The notes beneath the pieces were generated by a model. It saw only the letters and a program-made list of their open reading frames with translations, was not told where the DNA came from and ran no database searches. The position numbers and the translations under genes were made by a program. Positions 25,888 to 34,631 of a DNA stretch of 64,000 nucleotides are shown here, one piece after another. The stretch lies in the NCBI GenBank assembly GCA_030425425.1, contig JAUIAO010000025.1:1-64000 (forward strand), given 5' to 3'. This DNA comes from Bacteroidia bacterium (GTDB taxonomy: Bacteria; Bacteroidota; Bacteroidia; Cytophagales; Cyclobacteriaceae). The stretch's first letter is position 1. Each line of letters begins with the position of its first letter.

Positions 25888-27258
25888 TTAAAATGCTCCA
25901 GCGATTTCCTTTTGTTTTGGTCGCTCGTCTATCAAGTCATCTTCAGCCGGGCCATGTTGTATTTTCTTGTTCAGTAGATAGATAAACAAACTGAACAGCA
26001 ATATGTAAATCAATGAAAACAGTATGATCGAAAACATCACCTGATTGGCCGTGACCACCTTAGATAAAGCATCAGAAGTCCTCAGTAAACCATAAACAAC
26101 CCAAGGCTGTCTGCCCATCTCCGCCGCAAACCATCCAGCCTGATTGGCAATCTGAGGAAGGAATACAGAAAAAATGGCCAGCATTAAAAACCATTTATGT
26201 TCAAACAATTGGCCTCTAAACCAAAGAAACCCACCCAGCAAGCTGATTCCAATTAGTGCCATACCAATGGCTATCATGATGTGATAAAACTGAAATACAG
26301 CATTCACCTGTGAGGGCTGATCTTCTTTTGGGAATGCATTTAGTCCTATTACAGGTTCGGTAAAATTATAATGAAGCAAGAAGGAGAGCCCGCCGGGGAT
26401 AGACAGTCCGGTGACTTTCTCGTTTTCCTGATCTACCCAGCCCAGGATATACATGTCTGCTGCTGCCAGACTATCATAGTGGCCCTCCATCGCTGCAAGC
26501 TTTGCTGGTTGGTTTACAGCCACACCATCTGCCGAATGATGACCAGTGAGCAGCTGCCCTAGTGAAAAAATGATTGCCACCACCAGAGCTACCTTAAATG
26601 CTTTTTTGGAGACTTCTACATATCTGTTTTTCAGTAAATAATACGCATGGACACTCATCACCAGAAACGCCCCAGCCAGGAACGAACCCAACCAAACATG
26701 AGAAAGTCTGTCCACACTACTGGGATTGAAAACCATGGCCCAGAAGTCCGTAATTTCTGCCCGGGCATTCATACCTTCTCCCACGATGTGATATCCGGCC
26801 GGAGTTTGCTGCCAGCTATTGGCTACCACAATCCATACTGCCGAAAACAGGGATCCAAACCAAACTCCTGCGGTAGAGATAAAATGAACTTTCGGACTTA
26901 CTCTGTTCCATCCGAAGAGAAGTACACCGAGAAACCCACTTTCCAAAGCAAAAGCAAAAATCCCTTCTGCCGCCAGTGCACTACCAAATATATCTCCTAC
27001 ATATCTGGAGTAGGTTGCCCAATTGGTGCCAAACTCAAACTCCATTACAATACCGGTGGCTACCCCGATACCAAAGGTTAATGCAAAAATCTTGGTCCAA
27101 AACCTCGCTAGTACATGATATTCCGGGTTTTTAGTCAAAAGGAACTTACCTTCCAGAATAACCATAATCAAGCCCAATCCTATGCTTAGCGGAGGATAGA
27201 TATAATGGAAAGACACGGTGAGGGCGAATTGGATCCGGGAGAGAATTTCTACGTCCAT
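25888..27258 (-). CDS. cydA: Cytochrome bd ubiquinol oxidase subunit I
   Basis: 456 residues, nine or so transmembrane helices. Heme b595 ligand candidate H18 (FALTVSFHYIYPPLSIG), the acidic pair in GSALAAEGIFAFALESGFLG (E98 and E106) and the GRQPWVVYGLLRT block near the C-terminus are conserved CydA features. The length is shorter than E. coli CydA, indicating a short Q-loop form. It oxidises quinol and reduces oxygen in the inner membrane, giving respiration at low O2 and tolerance to NO or sulfide, which fits a genome with an H-NOX sensor. It is the first gene of cydAB, with a clear promoter upstream. Confidence 0.97.
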   Translation of the reverse strand: MDVEILSRIQFALTVSFHYIYPPLSIGLGLIMVILEGKFLLTKNPEYHVLARFWTKIFALTFGIGVATGIVMEFEFGTNWATYSRYVGDIFGSALAAEGIFAFALESGFLGVLLFGWNRVSPKVHFISTAGVWFGSLFSAVWIVVANSWQQTPAGYHIVGEGMNARAEITDFWAMVFNPSSVDRLSHVWLGSFLAGAFLVMSVHAYYLLKNRYVEVSKKAFKVALVVAIIFSLGQLLTGHHSADGVAVNQPAKLAAMEGHYDSLAAADMYILGWVDQENEKVTGLSIPGGLSFLLHYNFTEPVIGLNAFPKEDQPSQVNAVFQFYHIMIAIGMALIGISLLGGFLWFRGQLFEHKWFLMLAIFSVFLPQIANQAGWFAAEMGRQPWVVYGLLRTSDALSKVVTANQVMFSIILFSLIYILLFSLFIYLLNKKIQHGPAEDDLIDERPKQKEIAGAF

Positions 27259-27277
27259 GGTTCTGAATATTTGACAT

Positions 27278-27285
27278 CAAAGTTA
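27278..27285 (-). promoter_or_regulatory. cydAB promoter -7 element
   Basis: On the minus strand the sequence reads taactttg, a perfect match to TAnnTTTG, 19 bases upstream of the cydA ATG. Confidence 0.6.
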
Positions 27286-27306
27286 TATACCAAGGTGCTA
27301 TGACCG

Positions 27307-27320
27307 GTAACAATTGTTAC
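27307..27320. promoter_or_regulatory. Perfect palindrome upstream of cydAB, candidate CRP/FNR-family site
   Basis: gtaacaattgttac is a perfect 14-bp palindrome. Its centre lies about 41-43 bases upstream of the start point expected from the -7 element, the classic position for a class II CRP/FNR-type activator. The regulator is not encoded in the window. Confidence 0.55.
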
Positions 27321-27411
27321 GATCTTTGGGTAAATTATATCGTTTATTGTGGTCAAAGCGATTCAGATTTATACCAGATTTGGATTGTTGTTTTACTATA
27401 AAATTGAATAA

Positions 27412-27675
27412 ATGGCTGAGAACGAAATGATATTAAGAGATCACCTGGCGATGGATCGTACAAAATTGGCAAATTATCGAACCATGTTGGCATTCGTACG
27501 AACGAGTTTGTACCTCGTCGTATCTGGATTAGCGGTGATGAATGTAGAAGTGCTGGAAGGGATACGATTTCTGGGGTGGATATTGATAGGTTCCAGCCTG
27601 ATCACTTTCATATCTGGTATCTGGAATTATTTTCATTTCCGATCCAAAATGAAAACGCTCTACATGCAGGATTAG
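27412..27675 (+). CDS. DUF202 family small membrane protein
   Basis: 87 residues. The motif LAMDRTKLANYRTMLAFVRTSLYL, followed by two transmembrane helices (about 28-46 and 52-70), is the DUF202 domain known from YidH-like and VTC-associated proteins. It sits in the inner membrane and has no established biochemical role. It is divergent from cydA across a 153-base region that holds the palindromic site, so co-regulation with respiration is possible but unproven. It converges with the ThuA gene with only seven bases between them. Confidence 0.85.
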   Translation: MAENEMILRDHLAMDRTKLANYRTMLAFVRTSLYLVVSGLAVMNVEVLEGIRFLGWILIGSSLITFISGIWNYFHFRSKMKTLYMQD

Positions 27676-27682
27676 AGATGGT

Positions 27683-28387
27683 TTACTTTCTCAATGTCCA
27701 GAGTATCCCGTTTTTGAGATGAGTCAGGTAGGTTGTGTCTGCATATGCCTCGCTGGTGTGCCCCAGAGCAGTATAGAATACTCTAGACTTTCCAAATTCT
27801 CTACACCAGGCTATTGGGTGGTTTTTTGGGTGAATTCCGCCTTCATAGGTGCTTTCGTCTACAGCCAGCAAATAGGTAAACTCCTTTGAAAATGGTTTTC
27901 TGAAGTTATACCATTCATCATAATGGATCCATTGAGTTGGGATCATGGAGTTGATTGGGTGTTCGGCTGCTAAATTGATAATAGTTGCGGTTTGCTGAGC
28001 GGGATGGCTTTCGAAATAGTTTCCGATTAGATTCCCAAACCATTCCCATTCAAATTCGGTATCGGAGGCGGAGTGAATACCAACAAAGTGACCACCTTTT
28101 AGAATGAATTTCTCAAAAGCCTGCTGTTGATTTTCATTGAGTATATCCCCGGTCGTTTGTAAGAAAATGATCAGGTCATACTTTTTCAGGTTTTTTCGAG
28201 TGAAGAGCGTGGAGTCTTCCGTAAAAGTGACTTCAAAATCTTCCTGATCTGCAATTTGCTTTAATGCCTGCTGACCTGCGGGAATACTTGCATGTCTGTA
28301 GCCATTTGTTTTAGAAAATACCAACAGGCTCTGAGCTTGTATATGAACTGCCAGATTAAAAAGAGTAATGAATAAGATGTTTTTCAT
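27683..28387 (-). CDS. Secreted ThuA-domain (trehalose-utilisation-like) protein
   Basis: 234 residues from the ATG at 28387, which gives a signal peptide (MKNILFITLFNLAVHIQAQ). A TTG or ATG further upstream would overlap the regulator gene and hide this signal. Class I glutamine-amidotransferase-like fold: LLVFSKTNGYRHASIPAG, FILKGGHFVGIHSASDTEFEWEWFGNLIG and RVFYTALGHTSEAYAD are ThuA hallmarks. Members are tied to sugar metabolism in polysaccharide-utilising Bacteroidota, without a settled reaction. It lies 47 bases downstream of, and in the same direction as, the glucan-locus regulator. Confidence 0.88.
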   Translation of the reverse strand: MKNILFITLFNLAVHIQAQSLLVFSKTNGYRHASIPAGQQALKQIADQEDFEVTFTEDSTLFTRKNLKKYDLIIFLQTTGDILNENQQQAFEKFILKGGHFVGIHSASDTEFEWEWFGNLIGNYFESHPAQQTATIINLAAEHPINSMIPTQWIHYDEWYNFRKPFSKEFTYLLAVDESTYEGGIHPKNHPIAWCREFGKSRVFYTALGHTSEAYADTTYLTHLKNGILWTLRK

Positions 28388-28434
28388 ACCAAAGTCTAAA
28401 GTTAAATGAATTCCCTGTTCATTAGGTATGTGGA

Positions 28435-31353
28435 TCAATACCCCATCATATACTCTACCAGATTGGTTTCGCGGCTGATATTGAGCTTTTTTCGTAATCT
28501 ATATCGACTGATTTCCACTCCTCTAACCGAAATATTTAGCAAGTTGGCAATTTCCTTAGAAGACATGTTCATTCTGAGGTAAGCACACAGCTTGATTTCC
28601 TGTGGTGTGAGCGTAGGGTGATCATTTTTGACATTGGTAAGGAAGTCACCATGCACCTGATCAAAATGTTTGGTAAACTGCTCCCAGCCTTCATCTTCTG
28701 CAAGATTGCGGTCTATTTCTTTGATCAGTTTTTTGATACCCTCTTTTGATTCCGATTTGCTGAGCTCTTTCATAGTGTCACGCACGTTGAGCATGAACTC
28801 ATTTTTGTTGATGAGGTGCATCGTCGTTGTAGCTAGTTCACGGTTTTTATGATCGATTTCAGATCGGAGTTTGTCGTTTTTAAGTCGGGTGATTTTAGCC
28901 TCACTTTCTTTGGATACCTGCTCAATTTTGCTGTCTTTTTCTTCTAGTTCTTTTTGTTGATGGAGCGTGAGTTGTTCTTTGTCTTGTTTGTGTTTTCTGG
29001 ATTGCCAATACATGGCCATAAAAAATATCATAATAGCTGTGAATACATAAAGAGCATAAGCAAGATTGGACTTATACCAAGGTGGAAATACCTTGAATTT
29101 AAAAGTTGCGGGCTCACTTATATCGCCAAATACGTTTTTCGCCCTGACCATAAAAGTGTATTCTCCCTGGGTGAGGTTAGTGTACTCTTTATCATTGATC
29201 GATGACCATGGCGACCATCCTTTATCAAATCCCTCTAGTTTGTATTGAAAAGTGATCTCAGCCTGACCATCGAAATATGGCGCGGCATAGGTAAACTTCA
29301 AAGAGGCGAAATTCGCCGGGAAACTGGTTTTATATGAATTCTCTAAAGGTCCGGATCCATTGTAATTGAGGTGATAGTCATCTGTGACAGATTCAATTTT
29401 TCTTATAAATACATCAAACGATTGATCCCTGATGTAAGGCATATTGGGATTATAATGAATGAACCCTTCTTTAGCTCCGAGCAGTACGTTTTCGTGATCA
29501 AGTACGGTGATGTTTTCCAGATCATCAGAGAGGTATTTTCTTATCCTTACAAATTCATTCACATGTTTTTCGTATTCACCAAAAGAGTTTTGCTTCAGAT
29601 ACCCCAGTTCTTCATTGCTTAAGAAAAACAGGTTGCCGTTGTAGTTATACTCCAGTTCACTAATGTGGATATCTGGGCTGATCAGCTGTTCTAATTCCTG
29701 ATTATGTACAAAAGAATCAGAATACTGATCATAATTAAATACTCCATAGGCAGCCGGGAACACGAGCTGATTGCCAATTTCAAACACATTGATCAGGATG
29801 TCTGAAGGGAATCCGGATTCCTGCCCATAATATTTGACATTGGTAATTGCGGTTTGAATTGAATCAGTAGTTAATTTAAAAACGCCCTTATAACCATGGG
29901 TCATAAAAATTGAAGTGTCATTAATCAATTGAAAAACTCTGCTAGACTCTTTAAAGTCCTTCATTTTTTCTACTCGATAGGGAAATTGGTCTTCCAGGTC
30001 CAGAGTGATAAAACCTTCATATGTACCTCCAAGTATTTTACTGGTCCCTGGTATTGGTTCAAACTTCCAGGTTCCTTTCTCATCATAGATGTTTTTAGCT
30101 TTTTTATTTTCTATTACAAAGGCTCCATTGTGATGAGAAAGAAGCAACTGATCGTCGATTTGCTGTATGTTGTAGACTTGTCCTGAGGTGTTTTCGATGA
30201 GTTGATATTTAGCTTCTGCTGTAATGGGGTTGGGGTTGGCATTTTGATAGAAGAGTCCGTTGCTAGTACCCAGATAAATTCCATCTTTATATTTTAAGCC
30301 ACAATATCCCGTGCCGGGTAGACCAGTTTGTTCATCGATAATATTAAATGGTGATGACAATTCGATCATACACAGACCATTGTTGAGACCTGCCCATAGG
30401 TTTTGAAATTGGTCCTCATAAAGTGACAATACAGTCCGGTTGCTTAGTCCACGATCTTTGGTGAGCTGCTGGAGCGGAGTGCCTTCCGGAGATATTACGA
30501 TGATCCCACTATTTTGAGTACCAATAGCAATGGTATTGTTTTTAAGTAAAAGGGCAGTATTGATAGCCGATCGGATTAGAAAGTCTGCTATTGGAATGTT
30601 CCACTTTTTGAATTGATGATCTTTGAACTGATAGATACTTCCATTTTTCTGAAAGATGAGGAGGCTGTTATTGCTGTGAGGAAGAATGGCCGTCACTTCG
30701 CTGCCTAGCAGTACTTCACCTCCGGGTATTCGCTGAGCAGTCTGGTTGATCATTTCCATCAGCCCCACCTCTTGACTGTACAGATAATAAGAGCTGTTGA
30801 CATTAAACATCAGGTCAAAATCAAATTTACCTTGAAGTTCAAAAACTTCATTTCCATCAAAAACAATGGTTTTCAAATAAGAACAGAAAATGATTTTATC
30901 CTCAAACCGGGTGATCTTCCAGATGTCCTCTATGTTTTTTGAAGAGTCCGGTAGCAGATCGTACAAGCTGGTAAATGCCAGCGAACCATTTTCGTCTGAT
31001 TGGAAGTAACCAAATTGGTTTTGACCACCCACATAAATACGATTGTCATGATCTATAAATACGGATCGTAGCCTGGTATTATTGATGATTTCATAATTTC
31101 TCCAGTTCTTACCATCATACTCCAGTAGGCCGAAGTTGTTGGCTACATAGATTAAGCCACGTTTGTCTTGTGCGATTTTCCAGTTCTGGATACCTCCTCT
31201 GTAATCATTGGTGTTAAAAGTAGTGATCAGAGGGATTTTGGAAAATTGATAATGATTGCCTTGAGAAATTGCTCGTTCATTCAAGAAAAATTGAATTAAC
31301 AGGTATGCAACTAGTACATAAGGCATTTTCACTGAATGGAATCTAATATTCAT
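28435..31353 (-). CDS. Membrane-spanning beta-propeller/Y_Y_Y regulator with LuxR-type HTH output
   Basis: 972 residues. N-terminal signal segment (about 10-32), two-component-regulator-propeller blades (about 40-650), a Y_Y_Y domain (about 660-745; FQYKLEGFDKGWSPW, GEYTFMVRAKN), one transmembrane helix (about 752-772), a coiled coil (about 780-845), and a C-terminal LuxR-type helix-turn-helix (LTPQEIKLCAYLRMNMSSKEIANLLNISVRGVE). There is no kinase or receiver, so it is a one-component sensor. Periplasmic glycan binding is presumed to control a cytoplasmic DNA-binding head. It is divergent from the first gene of the glucan locus, so it is the probable local activator. Confidence 0.9.
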   Translation of the reverse strand: MNIRFHSVKMPYVLVAYLLIQFFLNERAISQGNHYQFSKIPLITTFNTNDYRGGIQNWKIAQDKRGLIYVANNFGLLEYDGKNWRNYEIINNTRLRSVFIDHDNRIYVGGQNQFGYFQSDENGSLAFTSLYDLLPDSSKNIEDIWKITRFEDKIIFCSYLKTIVFDGNEVFELQGKFDFDLMFNVNSSYYLYSQEVGLMEMINQTAQRIPGGEVLLGSEVTAILPHSNNSLLIFQKNGSIYQFKDHQFKKWNIPIADFLIRSAINTALLLKNNTIAIGTQNSGIIVISPEGTPLQQLTKDRGLSNRTVLSLYEDQFQNLWAGLNNGLCMIELSSPFNIIDEQTGLPGTGYCGLKYKDGIYLGTSNGLFYQNANPNPITAEAKYQLIENTSGQVYNIQQIDDQLLLSHHNGAFVIENKKAKNIYDEKGTWKFEPIPGTSKILGGTYEGFITLDLEDQFPYRVEKMKDFKESSRVFQLINDTSIFMTHGYKGVFKLTTDSIQTAITNVKYYGQESGFPSDILINVFEIGNQLVFPAAYGVFNYDQYSDSFVHNQELEQLISPDIHISELEYNYNGNLFFLSNEELGYLKQNSFGEYEKHVNEFVRIRKYLSDDLENITVLDHENVLLGAKEGFIHYNPNMPYIRDQSFDVFIRKIESVTDDYHLNYNGSGPLENSYKTSFPANFASLKFTYAAPYFDGQAEITFQYKLEGFDKGWSPWSSINDKEYTNLTQGEYTFMVRAKNVFGDISEPATFKFKVFPPWYKSNLAYALYVFTAIMIFFMAMYWQSRKHKQDKEQLTLHQQKELEEKDSKIEQVSKESEAKITRLKNDKLRSEIDHKNRELATTTMHLINKNEFMLNVRDTMKELSKSESKEGIKKLIKEIDRNLAEDEGWEQFTKHFDQVHGDFLTNVKNDHPTLTPQEIKLCAYLRMNMSSKEIANLLNISVRGVEISRYRLRKKLNISRETNLVEYMMGY

Positions 31354-31614
31354 TTGGGTGTTGAGGTAATTTACGGATATGAAAGTATATAAGAAAAATT
31401 GAAAATGTCCTTAAAATCATATTTAATAAGGTTTTTATACCTGATTGATGAAGTATTGATGTAGTAATAAAACAATAGTGATGTAGTGTTGTTGAGGTAT
31501 AAATTGGCGATCTATATAGTTTTAATGAGCACATTTGTTGAAACGATATTGAAATCGTTTGCTGTTTGACAAAATGTCAATAACCCTTATTAAAAAAACC
31601 TAAATATTACATTT
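31354..31614. promoter_or_regulatory. Divergent promoter region of the beta-glucan locus with phased direct repeats and palindromes
   Basis: Four copies of a 9-base motif, TGATGAAGT (31446), TGATGTAGT (31457), TGATGTAGT (31479) and TGTTGAGGT (31490, weaker), start at spacings of 11, 22 and 11 bases, so they all lie on one face of the helix. Two inverted repeats follow: aaacgat-N6-atcgttt (31541-31560) and ttgaca-aaa-tgtcaa (31566-31580). No small gene is seen. This is a candidate operator for the divergent LuxR-type regulator. No perfect TAnnTTTG element was found for the rightward promoter. Confidence 0.5.
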
Positions 31615-33432
31615 ATGAGAATGATTAAAGAAAACAGTAAGATTTTCGCATTTCTAGCGATGATTGCTCTACTGGTTTATCTGCCAGCTTGTGAAACCGA
31701 TCCGGATGAGCCGGATCCAACAGGGTCAGACCCGATTGCTAGTTTTCAGTATGAAGTGAATACTGAGAAATGGAACGAAGTGACTTTCACCAACTTCTCC
31801 CAGAATGAAACATCATGGGCTTGGAATTTTGGTGATAGCGTAGGTACATCTACTGAAGAGAATCCTACATACACTTATGCAGACGGAGGTACATACACAG
31901 TGACCCTGACAGTAACAAATGATGCGGGAGTGACAGCTTCTAAATCAGAGTCAGTAACAGTTCAGGATCCATTGGCTGCTCAGCGTACACTAGTAGGTGA
32001 CAATGGTAAGACCTGGTATCTATTAGCTGATCCTGCAGGTGGAGCTACTTATGAAGTAGGTCCGGTTGATAGATCTGCCTGGTGGTGGGGTCTTGGTGTA
32101 AATGAAGATCTATGTGTGAGAACATGTATTTTCAATGATAGCTGGACGTTCAACACAGACGGTACATTTACTTTCGATAACCAGGGAGATGCTTGGGCTG
32201 AAGGTGCTTTCAAGGAGGACTTACTAGGTTCTTGTTTTGATGCTACTGTGTCTGACAACTGGGTAGGTGCTAATGGTGAAGACCTGACAGCATGGAATTC
32301 TGGTTCTCACGGGTTTACTTATGATGCTACAGCGAATACTTTAGCAGTAGATGGTGGTTTCATTGGTATCCCTAAAGCAACCCCTGATGGGGAAGTAACA
32401 GCACCAGTAGCTGGTGGTATGACCTACAATGTTGTGAAATTGGTTGATGCGGATGTTGATACTTTGATCGTTGAAGTAGAATTCATGTCTGGAGACACTC
32501 CTGCATACTGGAGATCTGTATTGGTAAGTTATGACAATGAATCTGACATGGTTGTAGTAGATGACTGTGCACCAGTAGAAAATGTAAATGTTACTTTGAA
32601 TGTAAACATGAATGACTATACAGGATCATTCACTACTGCAATGGTAAGTGGATCTTGGAACGGCTGGGGCGGAAGCGTAGCTATGGATGACTCTGATGCT
32701 GATGGTATCTGGAGTGCAACTATTGAAATGCCAGCTAACACGGATTCAATTGAGTACAAATTCCACCTTGATGAATGGACTGTTCAAGAATCTTTAACTG
32801 ATGGTAGCTCTTGTACTAAAACGACTATCGATGGTGAAAATACTTACATCAACAGAGTAGTAACTACTGCTGAGGCTGATGTGAATGTGGCTGCTGTATG
32901 CTGGGAGAGCTGTGAGAATTGCGCTTCTGGTTTCGTAGTTGGAGACCTTGTAGGTAACTGGAAATTGTCTCCTGAAGATGGTGGAGTAGGTGTAGGACCA
33001 ACCCTTGGAGATATCTCTTGGTGGTCAACTACAGCTGCTGTAGCTACAGGTGATAGAGCGTGCATGTTTGATGATGTATTCACTTTTGATGATGCCGGAA
33101 ACTTCTCTTATGAAATGGACGGAAGTACATTCCTGGAAGGATGGCAAGGAGGAGATGCTGACAATGCATGCGGAACTCCAACAGCTCCATTTGATGGATC
33201 AGGAACATACACTTATACAGCTACTGAAACGTCTATCACTTTAAATGGTGTTGGTGCATTCATCGGTTTGCCTAAGGTTACTAACACGGCAGAAATTAGT
33301 GATAATGCTAATGCTCCTTCGTCTGTAACATACATGATTACTGACTACAGCGCTGGATCATCCAAAAAGTTGACTCTGGATATCGAAGCAGGTACTGGAG
33401 TATTCTGGAGATTTATATTAGTATCAGAATAG
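31615..33432 (+). CDS. PKD-domain lipoprotein with two copies of a glycan-locus module, surface glycan-binding-like
   Basis: 605 residues. The signal peptide has a lipobox (YLPAC), and the Asp/Glu-rich stretch after it suggests surface export. Order: PKD domain (about 42-118; NFGD..., YTVTLTVTNDAG), module A (about 130-312; TWYLLADPAG, IFNDSWTFNTDGTF, GGFIGIPK, YWRSVLVS), a CBM20/CBM48-like starch-binding-type domain (about 325-440; MVSGSWNGWGG, YKFHLDEWT), and module B (about 447-605; NWKLSPEDGGVGVGP, FDDVFTFDDAGNFS, FIGLPKV, VFWRFILVSE). A and B are related to each other and to a segment of the giant protein at 54568-55044. It occupies the place where glucan loci encode a surface glycan-binding protein. 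Binding is inferred. It is followed by a strong terminator. Confidence 0.85.
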   Translation: MRMIKENSKIFAFLAMIALLVYLPACETDPDEPDPTGSDPIASFQYEVNTEKWNEVTFTNFSQNETSWAWNFGDSVGTSTEENPTYTYADGGTYTVTLTVTNDAGVTASKSESVTVQDPLAAQRTLVGDNGKTWYLLADPAGGATYEVGPVDRSAWWWGLGVNEDLCVRTCIFNDSWTFNTDGTFTFDNQGDAWAEGAFKEDLLGSCFDATVSDNWVGANGEDLTAWNSGSHGFTYDATANTLAVDGGFIGIPKATPDGEVTAPVAGGMTYNVVKLVDADVDTLIVEVEFMSGDTPAYWRSVLVSYDNESDMVVVDDCAPVENVNVTLNVNMNDYTGSFTTAMVSGSWNGWGGSVAMDDSDADGIWSATIEMPANTDSIEYKFHLDEWTVQESLTDGSSCTKTTIDGENTYINRVVTTAEADVNVAAVCWESCENCASGFVVGDLVGNWKLSPEDGGVGVGPTLGDISWWSTTAAVATGDRACMFDDVFTFDDAGNFSYEMDGSTFLEGWQGGDADNACGTPTAPFDGSGTYTYTATETSITLNGVGAFIGLPKVTNTAEISDNANAPSSVTYMITDYSAGSSKKLTLDIEAGTGVFWRFILVSE

Positions 33433-33446
33433 TATCTTCATATTTG

Positions 33447-33476
33447 AAAGAGGCTGGAATTAATTCCAGCCTCTTT
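33447..33476 (+). terminator. Strong terminator or processing hairpin after the lipoprotein gene
   Basis: A perfect 15-bp inverted repeat (aagaggctggaatt / aattccagcctctt, extended by one pair) with an effectively minimal loop lies between the lipoprotein gene and the GH16 gene. It should reduce read-through, so the lipoprotein may be made in excess over the downstream enzymes. Confidence 0.85.
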
Positions 33477-33505
33477 ATTAAAATCTTCCCCTGAAATCAA
33501 TCAAC

Positions 33506-34609
33506 ATGAACACAAAACTGTTTACCTGGATTTGGCTTATTCTAACCTTTTCTTCATGTGGAGGAGAAGAAGAAACGCCTTCTCTTGATCCTGCGAATCT
33601 TAGTGTCAATAACTCTCTTTCTGAATCAACACCGGGACTTATCAATGTAAGTGCAAATGCTGATCAAACGATAGAGTTCACTTTCGATCCCGGAGATGGA
33701 ACAGGCCTGCAAACCAATACCAACGGTCAATTTACCCATACATATACTGAAACTAATTTTTACAGTATTGAGGTCAGAGCCTATGGCGAGAACGGTAGAT
33801 ACTTGATCTACAAAGAGCAGGTAGCCATTTCACTAGATGGTGGAGAACCAAGTGATGTGGGTTATTCTACTCCTCTGAGTTATGATGGGATGACGCTCTT
33901 ATGGCAAGACGAATTCACCGGAAATGGAGTGGATCAGACAAAGTGGACATTTGAGATTGGAGACGGATGTCCAAATTGTGGATGGGGAAATAACGAATTA
34001 CAATATTACAGACAGGAAAATACTGCTGTGAGTGATGGATATCTTACCATCACTGCGAAAAAAGAGCCTTTTCAGAATAAAAACTATACGTCAAGCAGGC
34101 TTATCACGAAGGACAAATTCGAGTTTCAATATGGTCGGGTGGACATCCGAGCCAAAATGCCTGAAGGTCAGGGAATCTGGCCTGCATTATGGATGCTAGG
34201 TGCAAATATCGATCAGGTAAGCTGGCCAGCTTGTGGTGAAGTAGACATCATGGAGATGGTAGGTGGCGGAAGCGGCCGAGACAATGTGACACATGGTACT
34301 GCCCACTGGGACAACAATGGTTCGCATGCCGAATACGGTGATAGTTTCCAGTTAAGTTCAGGAAATCTGAGTGATGAATTTTATGTATTTTCAATCATTT
34401 GGACTGAAACATCCATTCGCTGGTTTATCAATGATACACAATATCATGCCATGAACATTACCGGATCGGATCTCTCGGAGTTTCAAAAAGATTTCTTCTT
34501 CATTATGAATATAGCCGTAGGGGGTAATTGGCCAGGAGCACCTAATTCCAGCACATTATTTCCTCAGACAATGACGGTGGATTACATCCGTGTATTTCAG
34601 CCAGACTAA
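33506..34609 (+). CDS. GH16 family endo-beta-1,3-glucanase (laminarinase-type) lipoprotein
   Basis: 367 residues with a lipoprotein signal (TFSSCGG). An Ig/PKD-like domain (about 30-115) precedes the GH16 domain (about 125-365). The catalytic motif EVDIMEMVG shows E245 (nucleophile), D247 and E250 (acid/base), with the beta-bulge spacing ExDxxE typical of laminarinases. Other marks are DEFTGNGVD-TKWTFEIGDG and GIWPALWMLG. It is predicted to sit at the outer membrane, making beta-1,3-glucan oligosaccharides for the SusCD pair encoded 22 bases downstream. Confidence 0.93.
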   Translation: MNTKLFTWIWLILTFSSCGGEEETPSLDPANLSVNNSLSESTPGLINVSANADQTIEFTFDPGDGTGLQTNTNGQFTHTYTETNFYSIEVRAYGENGRYLIYKEQVAISLDGGEPSDVGYSTPLSYDGMTLLWQDEFTGNGVDQTKWTFEIGDGCPNCGWGNNELQYYRQENTAVSDGYLTITAKKEPFQNKNYTSSRLITKDKFEFQYGRVDIRAKMPEGQGIWPALWMLGANIDQVSWPACGEVDIMEMVGGGSGRDNVTHGTAHWDNNGSHAEYGDSFQLSSGNLSDEFYVFSIIWTETSIRWFINDTQYHAMNITGSDLSEFQKDFFFIMNIAVGGNWPGAPNSSTLFPQTMTVDYIRVFQPD

Positions 34610-34631
34610 TTGTTAACCTAAGAAAACTAAC

